Positions 1 through 5,182 of a DNA stretch of 5,182 bases are shown piece by piece. Source of the stretch: Actinomycetes bacterium (GTDB lineage Bacteria; Actinomycetota; Acidimicrobiia; Acidimicrobiales; Ilumatobacteraceae). A model generated the notes under the pieces. It ran no database searches, was not told the origin of the DNA, and worked only from the letters and a program-made list of their open reading frames with translations. The stretch lies in NCBI GenBank assembly GCA_023417265.1, contig JAEZFY010000047.1, positions 1 to 5,182 of the forward strand. The letters are read 5' to 3'. Numbering within the stretch: the first letter of the stretch is position 1; every line of letters begins with the position of its first letter. The position numbers and the translations under genes are program-made.

Positions 1-483
1 GCGCTGCTGGTGCCGATGGTGAACGACGCCGAGCAGGCCGCGGCGGTGGTGGCCGCCACGCGCTACGTCGGTGGCGTGCGCGGCGTGTCGTCAGCTCGGG
101 CAGCGCGGTGGGGGAGGGTGCCCGGCTATCACGCCACGGCCGACCAGCAGATCTGCGTGATCGTGCAGGTCGAGAGCGCGGCCGCGCTGGAGCGGATCGA
201 GGAGATCGCCGCGGTGCCGGGCATCGACGCGATTTTCGTCGGGCCGATGGATCTGGCGACGTCGCTCGGTTACCCCGGCGGCGGCACCCTGCCCGAGGTG
301 GTCGAGATCGTCGCCGGGGCGCTGCAACGGATCGTCGCCGCCGGGGTGGCCGCCGGCGTTCTGGCGGCCACCCCGGAGACGCGCTCGCGGTACGTCGCGG
401 CCGGAGCCACGTTCGTCACGGTCGGGGTCGACACGATGCTGCTGTCGCGAGCGACCAGCCAGCTGCGCGCCGAACTCGGTTAG
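1..483 (+). CDS. HpcH/HpaI-type 2-oxo-acid aldolase, 5'-truncated (C-terminal 160 residues)
   Basis: The frame is open from base 1, so the gene starts upstream; the GTG at base 10 is internal. The product resembles the C-terminal two-thirds of class II, metal-dependent aldolases such as HpaI (4-hydroxy-2-oxoheptanedioate aldolase) and RhmA, which split 4-hydroxy-2-oxo acids into pyruvate and an aldehyde in the cytoplasm; the family is usually about 250-265 residues. Counting from the first visible codon, the conserved block VPMVNDAEQA is at 4-13, followed by RYVGGVRGV and RW. The expected metal ligands are Glu58 (in VQVES) and Asp84 (in GPMDLATSLG), with the closing GVDTMLLSRA at 142-151. The loop around RGV looks about three residues shorter than in E. 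coli HpaI, and GPMDL replaces the usual GPADL or GPNDL, so substrate choice may differ. The catalytic His and the phosphate/carboxylate-binding Arg of the N-terminal part lie outside the window. The stop codon overlaps the convergent VOC gene. Family call is firm; substrate unknown. Confidence 0.9.
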   Translation, partial: ALLVPMVNDAEQAAAVVAATRYVGGVRGVSSARAARWGRVPGYHATADQQICVIVQVESAAALERIEEIAAVPGIDAIFVGPMDLATSLGYPGGGTLPEVVEIVAGALQRIVAAGVAAGVLAATPETRSRYVAAGATFVTVGVDTMLLSRATSQLRAELG

Positions 484-956
484 CGCTGGCCCCAGACCTC
501 GCGGGCCTTTTCGTAGACGCCTTGGTCGAAGCTGAACTCGACCGAGTTGCCGTCGGGGTCGCGGAGCATGCAGATGTAGCCGATCGGGTCGGGCATCCAG
601 CGGGCCGGCATGCCGAGGCAGCCGTCGGCTTCGCCGCGGGCGGCGATTTCGTCGACCGCCTCCTTGGTGGGCAGCTCGATGCCGATGTGGTTGAACACAC
701 CGATCGACGCGATCGGAGCGGGGGCGAACGGGTCGCGGTCGGGGAAGAACTCGGCCAGCACGAGGATGAACGGGCTCTCCGGCTCGGGGTGCCCGAGCCA
801 CGCGCCGTGCCCGTCGTCGTCGCTGCGCCGATCGAGGACCTCGAGATCGGTGTACGTCGTGTACCAGGCGATCGTGGCCTCGATGTCCTTGACGCGCAGG
901 GCCATGTGGGTCCACCGCGACGACCGCGGGCGCAATGAGTGCTGCGCGTCACTCAT
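480..956 (-). CDS. VOC-superfamily (glyoxalase/dioxygenase fold) protein, second gene of a leftward pair
   Basis: This 158-residue protein has the two beta-alpha-beta-beta-beta modules of the vicinal oxygen chelate fold. The first module opens with WTHMALRVKDIEATIAWY (15-32), the second with FNHIGIELPT (88-97), and the protein closes with LRDPDGNSVEFSF (131-143). Probable metal ligands are His17, Glu69, His90 and Glu140, so a metal-dependent lyase, isomerase or oxygenase role is possible; the reaction cannot be read from sequence. The ATG start at 956 is supported by GGAGG on the minus strand (bases 970-966) with nine bases of spacing, and by the 8-base overlap ATGAGTGA with the upstream VOC gene. 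Its TAA stop shares the four bases TTAG (480-483) with the convergent aldolase stop. Expression should depend on the upstream VOC gene. Family confidence is high, function low. Confidence 0.9.
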   Translation of the reverse strand: MSDAQHSLRPRSSRWTHMALRVKDIEATIAWYTTYTDLEVLDRRSDDDGHGAWLGHPEPESPFILVLAEFFPDRDPFAPAPIASIGVFNHIGIELPTKEAVDEIAARGEADGCLGMPARWMPDPIGYICMLRDPDGNSVEFSFDQGVYEKAREVWGQR

Positions 957-1443
957 TGGTCCAGCCCTCCGGGATCTGCGGGTTGTCGCCGCCCTTGACC
1001 CACAGCACGAACTCGTTGCCCCACGGGTCGCGGAACGCCCCGCAGAAGCCGTTGAACTCGGCCCAGTAGTGGTTGCGCCACAGCTCGGTGGCGCCGCGCG
1101 CGACTGCTTCGTCGAGGATCCGATCGAGCGAATCGTCGTCGCTGACGAGGATCCAGGTACGGGCGACGCGGCCGCCGGGGGAGAGCTCGCGCGGCTCGCT
1201 GCCGGCCGGGTCGGGGTAGGGCCGGGCGTTGGCGACGTTGTAGATGCCCATGTGGAGGTTGCCGGTGGGGCCCTGTTCGCCGTCGTCGCCGACCTGGAAG
1301 TTCTGGCCGGGCACGATCCGGTGGAACACGCCGGCGGGGCGGGGCTCGACCTCCCAGCCGAACACGGCGGCGTAGAACTCGCCCGCGGCCACGGGGTCGG
1401 TGGAGGGGAAATCGACGAAGATCAGTGTGTTCGGGTACGGCAT
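949..1443 (-). CDS. VOC-superfamily protein, first gene of the leftward pair, probably without a full metal site
   Basis: The product is 164 residues from the ATG at 1443; a GTG at 1452 would add three residues. Neither start has a convincing ribosome-binding site, and the ATG is preferred only as the stronger codon. Numbered from the ATG, the first module is NTLIFVDFPSTDPVAAGEFY with AAVFGWEVEPR, and the second starts at RTWILVSDDDSLD (95-107) and ends with FRDPWGNEFVLWV (137-149). The motif order GEFYAAVFGWE ... FRDPWGNEF is typical of the CFP-30B-like VOC group. The positions that normally hold the two metal His residues are hydrophobic or Thr here, whereas Glu144 (in GNEF) is kept, so metal binding or classical glyoxalase activity is doubtful. 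The gene is divergent from the GntR regulator with an operator-like repeat between them, and its 3' end overlaps the next VOC gene by eight bases. Substrate unknown. Confidence 0.87.
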   Translation of the reverse strand: MPYPNTLIFVDFPSTDPVAAGEFYAAVFGWEVEPRPAGVFHRIVPGQNFQVGDDGEQGPTGNLHMGIYNVANARPYPDPAGSEPRELSPGGRVARTWILVSDDDSLDRILDEAVARGATELWRNHYWAEFNGFCGAFRDPWGNEFVLWVKGGDNPQIPEGWTNE

Positions 1444-1470
1444 GCGAGGCACGCTAGCGCGGTCGCGGTG

Positions 1471-1489
1471 TTGGTCAGACCATTAGACC
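1471..1489. promoter_or_regulatory. Operator-like repeat A, between VOC pair and GntR regulator
   Basis: The core TGGTCAGACCA (1472-1482) is a perfect 5+1+5 palindrome and fits the FadR-subfamily operator pattern TNGTNNNACNA. A third half-site, TTAGACC, follows at 1483-1489. The same arrangement recurs at 2271-2293 (opposite orientation) and 3387-3404. The site lies about 28 bases before the leftward VOC ATG and 28-40 bases before the candidate regulator starts, so it could serve both the VOC promoter and autoregulation. On the minus strand TCTAAT (1487-1482) is a possible -10 box overlapping the repeat, but no good -35 box was found. Confidence 0.75.
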
Positions 1490-1517
1490 GTTGAACCACG
1501 CGCCGATTCGTGTCACG

Positions 1518-2261
1518 ATGAGCGTTCACATGACGAGTGCGACCGTCCCACCCCCCATCTCCTTCGAACCGGTGGTCCGCGAGACGCTGAGTTCGCAGAT
1601 CCGCGACCAGCTTCTGCAGCGGATCGTGAGCGGCGCGCTCGCGCCCGGCGCCAAGGTGCCGTCCGAGCGCGACCTCTCCGAGCAGTTCGGCGTTGCCCGC
1701 ACGTCGGTGCGCGAGGCGATGCAGGGTCTGTTGTCGCTGGGCGTGATCGAGCGCCGCGGCAACCGCTCGTTCGTCGTCGAGCACCTACCCGACGTCAACT
1801 TCGACGAACTCGACGACGCCAAGGTGATCGTGCGTCAACTGTTCGAGACCCGGCGCCTGCTCGAGGTGCCGATCATCGCCCTCGCCGCCGAGCGGGCCAC
1901 CCCCGACCAGCGCGCCGAGATCCGCCGGCTCGCCGACGGGTTCGCGGCCGACATGGGCCTGCGCGAGTTCCGCGAGCTCGACCACGCGTTCCACACGGTG
2001 ATCGCTCGGGCGTGCGCCAATCCGCTGCTGGTCGAGGTGTACGGCAAGGTGATGGCGCGCCTGTTCCGCTCCGAGGACATCGACCAGCTGCTGACCAGCC
2101 GGGCCAACCGCACCGAGGTCCGCAAGATCGTCAGCGACGCCTCGGCGCAGCATGCCGCGCTCGCCCAGGCGGTCGCCGACGGCGACGTCGATGCCGCGGT
2201 CGGTGAGGGCACCGCCCATCTCGCAGCGGTCGAACGCGGGATGATCGACCGGCTCGTGTAA
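1518..2261 (+). CDS. GntR-family transcriptional regulator, FadR subfamily with FCD ligand domain
   Basis: This is a DNA-binding regulator of 247 residues from the ATG at 1518; an ATG at 1530 (243 residues) is equally possible, and no start has a clear ribosome-binding site. A TTG at 1491 is less likely because it directly abuts operator A. The N-terminal winged helix (about 17-88) shows PSERDLSEQFGVARTSVREA (48-67) and GVIERRGNRSFV, the classic GntR helix-turn-helix and wing. The C-terminal FCD domain (about 105-240) carries ETRRLLEVPIIALAAERAT and ELDHAFHTVIARACANPL. Asp155, His159, His212 and His234 sit at the spacing expected for the metal site of FCD proteins, which commonly sense small carboxylic acids through the metal. 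Palindromes matching the FadR-subfamily operator lie upstream of this gene and at two downstream promoters, so it is the obvious candidate to control the whole locus, probably as a repressor released by a pathway acid. The dioxygenase gene starts 18 bases after its stop. Confidence 0.93.
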   Translation: MSVHMTSATVPPPISFEPVVRETLSSQIRDQLLQRIVSGALAPGAKVPSERDLSEQFGVARTSVREAMQGLLSLGVIERRGNRSFVVEHLPDVNFDELDDAKVIVRQLFETRRLLEVPIIALAAERATPDQRAEIRRLADGFAADMGLREFRELDHAFHTVIARACANPLLVEVYGKVMARLFRSEDIDQLLTSRANRTEVRKIVSDASAQHAALAQAVADGDVDAAVGEGTAHLAAVERGMIDRLV

Positions 2262-2280
2262 CGCGTCTAGATTGGTCTTA
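2245..2280 (+). promoter_or_regulatory. Candidate promoter of the dioxygenase gene, predicting a leaderless transcript
   Basis: TCGACC (2245-2250) and TAGATT (2268-2273) are separated by 17 bases and each match four of six positions of the general -35 and -10 consensus. With standard spacing, transcription would start at about 2280, which is the A of the dioxygenase ATG. The promoter lies within the last codons of the regulator gene and the short gap after it. This is a prediction from sequence pattern only. Confidence 0.5.
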
Positions 2281-2293
2281 TGGTCAGACCAAT
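2271..2293. promoter_or_regulatory. Operator-like repeat B, overlapping the dioxygenase start codon
   Basis: The core TGGTCAGACCA (2281-2291) is identical to the core of repeat A. The extra half-site is on the left here, giving an outer palindrome of eight-base arms, ATTGGTCT (2271-2278) and AGACCAAT (2286-2293), around a seven-base spacer. Read on the minus strand it aligns base for base with repeats A and C over TGGTCWGACCATNAGACC. The ATG of the dioxygenase (2280-2282) lies inside it, so a bound regulator would cover the predicted transcription start. Confidence 0.77.
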
Positions 2294-3371
2294 TTCGGCG
2301 AATCACCTGGAGCCGATCACCAGCGCCGCGGCGTGGCGCGGCGACGAGCTCAGCCAGAGCGACGAGTGGGTGTACCTGCTCAGCGACGCGCAGGTTGCCG
2401 AACTCGAGGACGTCGGGCGACGCTTCGTGCTCGCCGACCCCGACCTGCGCCACGTGCAGGCGGGCGATTACCCGCTGCCGTCGCTCGCCGAGGCGATCGC
2501 GGCATGGGGCGACGACTGCGACTTCGGGCGCGGCTTCGTGCTCGTCCGCGGTCTGCGCCCGCACCTGTATTCCGACGCGATGTCGGCAGCGCTCTACTAC
2601 GTCCTGAGCCTGCACCTCGGCGAACCGATGCCGCTCGGCTACGACCAGGACCTGTTCGACCACGTGTACGCCACGTCCGACAAGACGATGGACGACCCGA
2701 CCGCACTCTCGGCGCGGATCCGCGACAAGCTCCCGTTCCATTCCGACAGCTCCGACATCGTCGGCCTGATGTGTCTCCGCCCGGCTCGCGCAGGCGGTGC
2801 CTCGTGTCTCGTGTCGGGCGCCCAGATCTACAACGAGATCCTCGCCCGGCGGCCCGACCTGGCGCCGCTGATGTTCGAGCCGCTGCACTGGGATTGGCGC
2901 CGTCAGGACCACCAGGCGGCCGCCAACACCTACACGTCGCCGATGGTCAGCATCACCGACGGGGTGTTCAGCATGTACGCCGGGGCGCTGTACGTCTTGA
3001 CCGCCCAGGACTATGCCGAGGTGCCGCGCCTGCGACCCGAACAAATCGAGTTGCTCGAACTGTTCGACGAGATCGCGATGGAGCCGGGGCTGTCGATCGA
3101 GATGGATTTCCGACCGGGCGACATCCAGTGGCTCTCCAACTACGCCGCCTTGCACTCACGCACGTCGTTCGTCGATTGGCCCGAACCGCAGCGCCGCCGG
3201 CATCTCCTGCGGGTATGGCTGCAGCGCACCGGCGGACGTCCGCTCGCGCCCGGCTTCGGCAAGAACGCCGTGCTCCAGCCGCGGGCCGAGTCGGTGGCCC
3301 GCGAGGGCGACCCTCGGGACGGTGGCAACTTCCGGGTCGGGCTGTGCGCGGTGCCGCGTTTCACGTCATGA
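2280..3371 (+). CDS. TauD/TfdA-family Fe(II)/2-oxoglutarate-dependent dioxygenase
   Basis: This 363-residue protein belongs to the clavaminate synthase-like TauD/TfdA oxygenases, which use Fe(II), O2 and 2-oxoglutarate to hydroxylate or oxidatively cleave a substrate in the cytoplasm. The iron site is His154-Ser-Asp156 (in LPFHSDSSDIVGL) with distal His292 (in NYAALHSRTSF); the 2-oxoglutarate-binding Arg should be in RRRHLLRVWL (305-314), likely Arg307 or Arg311. The N-terminal ITSAAAWRGDEL (13-24) is also a conserved part of this group, which supports the ATG at 2280; there is no room for a Shine-Dalgarno site, and this ATG lies inside operator B. The gene follows the regulator by 18 bases and has its own predicted promoter, so it may be read both with the regulator and independently. 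The long form, unlike the roughly 280-residue TauD, is typical of members often found in catabolic clusters. Substrate unknown. Confidence 0.93.
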   Translation: MVRPISANHLEPITSAAAWRGDELSQSDEWVYLLSDAQVAELEDVGRRFVLADPDLRHVQAGDYPLPSLAEAIAAWGDDCDFGRGFVLVRGLRPHLYSDAMSAALYYVLSLHLGEPMPLGYDQDLFDHVYATSDKTMDDPTALSARIRDKLPFHSDSSDIVGLMCLRPARAGGASCLVSGAQIYNEILARRPDLAPLMFEPLHWDWRRQDHQAAANTYTSPMVSITDGVFSMYAGALYVLTAQDYAEVPRLRPEQIELLELFDEIAMEPGLSIEMDFRPGDIQWLSNYAALHSRTSFVDWPEPQRRRHLLRVWLQRTGGRPLAPGFGKNAVLQPRAESVAREGDPRDGGNFRVGLCAVPRFTS

Positions 3372-3384
3372 GCACCGTTGGTGC

Positions 3385-3404
3385 TATGGTCTGACCATCA
3401 GACC
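3385..3404 (+). promoter_or_regulatory. Operator-like repeat C with possible -10 box, upstream of the VOC-cupin-hydantoinase unit
   Basis: The core TGGTCTGACCA (3387-3397) is a perfect 5+1+5 palindrome, followed by TCAGACC (3398-3404). Together they also form a 17-base perfect inverted repeat, GGTCTGA-CCA-TCAGACC (3388-3404). TATGGT (3385-3390) fits the actinobacterial -10 pattern TANNNT and would start transcription near 3397, leaving a leader of about 41 bases; no convincing -35 box was seen. The repeat begins 15 bases after the dioxygenase stop and 51 bases before the VOC start. Confidence 0.75.
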
Positions 3405-3437
3405 GAAACTGCTGGCGACCGACAGGGACCTGAAACG

Positions 3438-3953
3438 ATGATCACCGGAATGAACCATGCCGTGTTGTACGTGCGCGATGCGCGTCGCCAGGAGCGCTTC
3501 TACTCGGAGGTGCTCGGGTTCCGGACGGTGATCGAGCATCCCGACGGGGCGTACGTGTTCATGCGTGCGGCCGGGTCGACGAACCATCACGACATTGCCT
3601 TCTTCTCGATCGGAGAGGGCGCGGGGGCGTCGGTGGCGGGGCGCCAGACCGTCGGGTTGTACCACATTGCGTGGGAGGTGCCGACGCTCGCCGATCTCGA
3701 GGCGATGCGGGCCCGCCTGGCTGCCGCGGGTGCGTTGCACGGGGCGTCGAACCACGGCAACAACAAGAGTCTGTATGCCAAGGATCCTGACGGGATCGAG
3801 TTCGAGGTGATGTGGCTGGTGCCGCCGTCGGCGTGGGGCGAGTCCGAGCACACGGCGATCATCGAACCGCTCGATCTGGCCGGCGACATCGCCCGGTTCG
3901 GCGCCGATCAGGTGTCGACCTCCCACCTTCCCTCGCCGTCGGCGAGCAACTGA
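3438..3953 (+). CDS. VOC-superfamily protein resembling one-domain type I extradiol dioxygenases
   Basis: The product is 171 residues from the ATG at 3438, preceded by AGGGA (3424-3428) at nine bases. An in-frame TTG at 3378 would run through operator C and is rejected; a second ATG at 3450 is possible. Motifs are MNHAVLYVRDARRQERFYSE (5-24), NHHDIAFFSI (49-58), GLYHIAWEVPTLADLEAM (73-90), NHGNNKSLYAKDPDGIEFEV (105-124) and a tail with IIEPLDLAGDIARFG (141-155). The HHDIAF, YHIAWEV and SLYxxDPDGIE blocks resemble CatE- and BphC-type extradiol dioxygenases, where two His and one Glu bind Fe(II) or Mn(II). Candidates here are His6, His76 and Glu121, with His50/His51 in the strand before. A ring-cleavage or other oxygen-dependent C-C cleavage role is therefore plausible but unproven; a lyase or isomerase remains possible. 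It is first in a unit with the cupin (13-base gap) and the hydantoinase-type gene. Confidence 0.9.
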   Translation: MITGMNHAVLYVRDARRQERFYSEVLGFRTVIEHPDGAYVFMRAAGSTNHHDIAFFSIGEGAGASVAGRQTVGLYHIAWEVPTLADLEAMRARLAAAGALHGASNHGNNKSLYAKDPDGIEFEVMWLVPPSAWGESEHTAIIEPLDLAGDIARFGADQVSTSHLPSPSASN

Positions 3954-3966
3954 ACGGAATTCCTGC

Positions 3967-4380
3967 GTGACCCTCCCCAACATCGACAAGCATCCGTTGA
4001 GCAGCCAGTACTGCTACTTCTTCGACGACGAGGCGTTCGTCGAGACGGCCCGCCCGGGGTTCCGGCAGCGGGTCATCAGCGGCGACGAGTTGCAGTTGTG
4101 CTTCTGGCGGATCGCCGGTGGAGCGACCGGTTCGTTCCTGCACAACCACGACCACAACGAGCAGCTCGGCATCATCATGCGTGGGGCGCTCGACTTCCGG
4201 ATCGGTGACGCCGACGACGAGACCCGCACGGTGCTCAACGCCGGCGACGTGTACCTCGCGCCGAAGTCGGTGTGGCACGGCGATTCGGTGTTCATCGGCG
4301 ACGAGGAGTTCGGCGAGTGTTGGATTCTCGACGTGTTCGCGCCGCCCCGCCCTGATCTGCTCGAAGGAGGCCAGAAGTGA
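3967..4380 (+). CDS. Small single-domain cupin protein
   Basis: This 137-residue protein is one cupin beta-barrel. Motif 1 is GSFLHNHDHNEQLGIIMRG (55-73), with His59, His61 (or His63) and Glu65. Motif 2 is GDVYLAPKSVWHG (93-105), with His104, completing the usual three-His, one-Glu metal site. Small cupins of this kind act as metal-dependent dioxygenases, isomerases, decarboxylases or sugar/acid-binding proteins, and the motifs do not decide which. The GTG start at 3967 is chosen because it gives the full fold and follows GGAA (3956-3959) at seven bases. It sits 13 bases after the VOC gene, and its TGA overlaps the GTG of the hydantoinase-type gene as GTGA (4377-4380), so the three genes are almost certainly one operon. 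A role in the same pathway is inferred. Confidence 0.9.
   Translation: MTLPNIDKHPLSSQYCYFFDDEAFVETARPGFRQRVISGDELQLCFWRIAGGATGSFLHNHDHNEQLGIIMRGALDFRIGDADDETRTVLNAGDVYLAPKSVWHGDSVFIGDEEFGECWILDVFAPPRPDLLEGGQK
4365..4370 (+). promoter_or_regulatory. Strong ribosome-binding site for the hydantoinase-type gene
   Basis: AAGGAGG ends at 4370 and lies six bases before the GTG at 4377, inside the last codons of the cupin gene. It is the strongest Shine-Dalgarno sequence in the window and fixes the start of a gene whose stop is outside the window. Confidence 0.85.
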
Positions 4381-5182
4381 GTGCTGATTGGCGAATTGCG
4401 GTCGACATCGGTGGCACGTTCACCGACGTCGTGCTGGTCGACCTGGCCGGCGGCGCGGTGGTGGTCGACAAGACGTTGACGACCCACGGCAACCCGCTCG
4501 ATGCGGTACGCACGGGGCTGCGCAGCTTGATGACGCGGGCCGGGATCGAGCCTGGCGACGTGACCGCCCCGATCGTGCACGCGACGACACTGATCACGAA
4601 TGCCCTGATCGAGGGCAAGACCGGCCGGGCGGCGATGGTGACCACGGTCGGGTTCGGCGACACGTTGCTGATCCGCGACGAGCACCGCTACGACATGTAC
4701 GACCTGCAGATCGAGTTCCCGGCGCCGCCGATCCCGCGCGAGCGCACGTTCGAACTCGCCGAGCGCGTCGCCGCGACCGGCGAGGTCGTCCAGGAGCCGA
4801 GCGACGCCGATCTGGCCGCGCTGGCCGCCGAGCTGCGCCGGGCCGAGGTCGAGTCGGTCGGCATCTGCTTCCTGAACTCGTACGTGAACAGCGCCAACGA
4901 GCAGCGGGTCGCGAGCTACCTGGCCGCCGAACTCGGGGTGCCGGTGTGCATCTCGGCGGAGGTGTCGCCGCAGATCCGTGAGTACCCGCGGATGGTCACC
5001 ACCGCCTGCAACGCGGCGACGATGCCCGTGATCGGCCCCTATCTCGACGAGCTGCAGAAGTGGCTGTCGGCGGAGGGCTTCGGCGGTTCGGTGCTGATGA
5101 TGCTGTCGAACGGTGGTGTCGTGTCGGCCGACGACGCGGCGCGGATCCCGATCCGCCTGGTCGAGTCCGGCCCGGCCGCCGG
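4377..5182 (+). CDS. Hydantoinase A / 5-oxoprolinase / acetone carboxylase beta family protein, 3'-truncated
   Basis: The first 268 codons of a gene that continues past the window; family members are usually near 680-700 residues. The start GTG is fixed by AAGGAGG six bases upstream and overlaps the cupin stop by four bases. The N-terminal Hydant_A_N region shows the phosphate-binding loop AVDIGGTFTDVVLVD (8-22), then HATTLITNALIEGK (68-81), TTVGFGDTLLIRDEHRYDMY (89-108) and PIPRERTFELAERV (118-131). The hydantoinase A region begins with SAEVSPQIREYPRMVTTACN (193-212), MMLSNGGVVS (241-250) and LVESGPAA. This actin-like ATPase family includes N-methylhydantoinase, 5-oxoprolinase, caprolactamase and the beta subunits of acetone and acetophenone carboxylases; all use ATP to activate an amide, imide or carbonyl substrate. 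Most work with a HyuB-type partner, whose gene would be expected just downstream. Which substrate applies cannot be decided from this fragment. Confidence 0.93.
   Translation, partial: MSADWRIAVDIGGTFTDVVLVDLAGGAVVVDKTLTTHGNPLDAVRTGLRSLMTRAGIEPGDVTAPIVHATTLITNALIEGKTGRAAMVTTVGFGDTLLIRDEHRYDMYDLQIEFPAPPIPRERTFELAERVAATGEVVQEPSDADLAALAAELRRAEVESVGICFLNSYVNSANEQRVASYLAAELGVPVCISAEVSPQIREYPRMVTTACNAATMPVIGPYLDELQKWLSAEGFGGSVLMMLSNGGVVSADDAARIPIRLVESGPAA

Noticed and set aside
91..938. Open frames on both strands across the aldolase/VOC junction (91-915 minus, 108-938 plus)
   Set aside because: Both are low-complexity Arg-rich translations overlapping genes with clear family motifs; they are shadows.
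610..1494. Open frame of 294 codons on the plus strand
   Set aside because: It is antisense to both VOC genes, which have conserved motifs, and has no domain signature of its own.
1785..3155. Long open frame of 456 codons on the minus strand
   Set aside because: It lies opposite the well-supported GntR and dioxygenase genes, its translation is rich in Arg, Gly, Val and Ala with no recognisable domain, and long antisense frames are expected in GC-rich coding DNA.
3378..3437. Upstream TTG start for the extradiol-like VOC gene
   Set aside because: It would translate through operator C and the likely promoter, adding 20 residues not expected before the conserved MNHAVLYV strand; the ATG at 3438 has a plausible ribosome-binding site.
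3372..3437. Terminator between the dioxygenase and the next VOC gene
   Set aside because: The inverted repeat here matches the operator seen at two other gene starts and is not followed by a T tract, so it is better read as a protein-binding site.
4388..4981. Open frame of 197 codons within the hydantoinase-type gene
   Set aside because: The translation is Arg/Gly/Ala-rich; the frame from 4377 carries the hydantoinase A motifs throughout and has a strong ribosome-binding site.

Overview
The window is dense, high-GC bacterial DNA. The G/C-rich third codon positions, frequent GTG starts, short or overlapping gene junctions and one apparently leaderless gene suggest an actinomycete-like organism; this is inference, as no marker gene is present. 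It holds eight protein genes, six complete and two cut by the window edges. No RNA gene, transposon, CRISPR array or clear terminator was seen, and no gene-free stretch reaches 100 bases.

Left part: the 3' two-thirds of an HpcH/HpaI-type 2-oxo-acid aldolase gene runs rightward and ends in a 4-base convergent overlap with a leftward pair of VOC-fold (glyoxalase/dioxygenase superfamily) genes. The pair is translationally coupled through an 8-base overlap. Middle: a GntR-family regulator of the FadR/FCD type is divergent from the VOC pair and is followed by a TauD/TfdA-type Fe(II)/2-oxoglutarate dioxygenase. Right part: a second rightward unit encodes a VOC protein resembling extradiol dioxygenases, a small cupin, and the N-terminal part of a hydantoinase A / 5-oxoprolinase / acetone-carboxylase-beta type ATP-dependent enzyme that runs off the window.

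The main observation is a near-identical 18-base element, TGGTCWGACCATNAGACC, present in three copies: between the VOC pair and the regulator, at the very start of the dioxygenase gene, and upstream of the VOC-cupin-hydantoinase unit. Its core TGGTCWGACCA fits the TNGTNNNACNA operator pattern known for FadR-subfamily GntR proteins. The simplest reading is that the local regulator controls all these units as one small catabolic regulon. The enzymes together (oxygenase, ring-cleavage-like VOC protein, cupin, ATP-dependent amide/imide or carboxylase enzyme, perhaps the aldolase) point to breakdown of an organic compound whose identity the sequence does not reveal.
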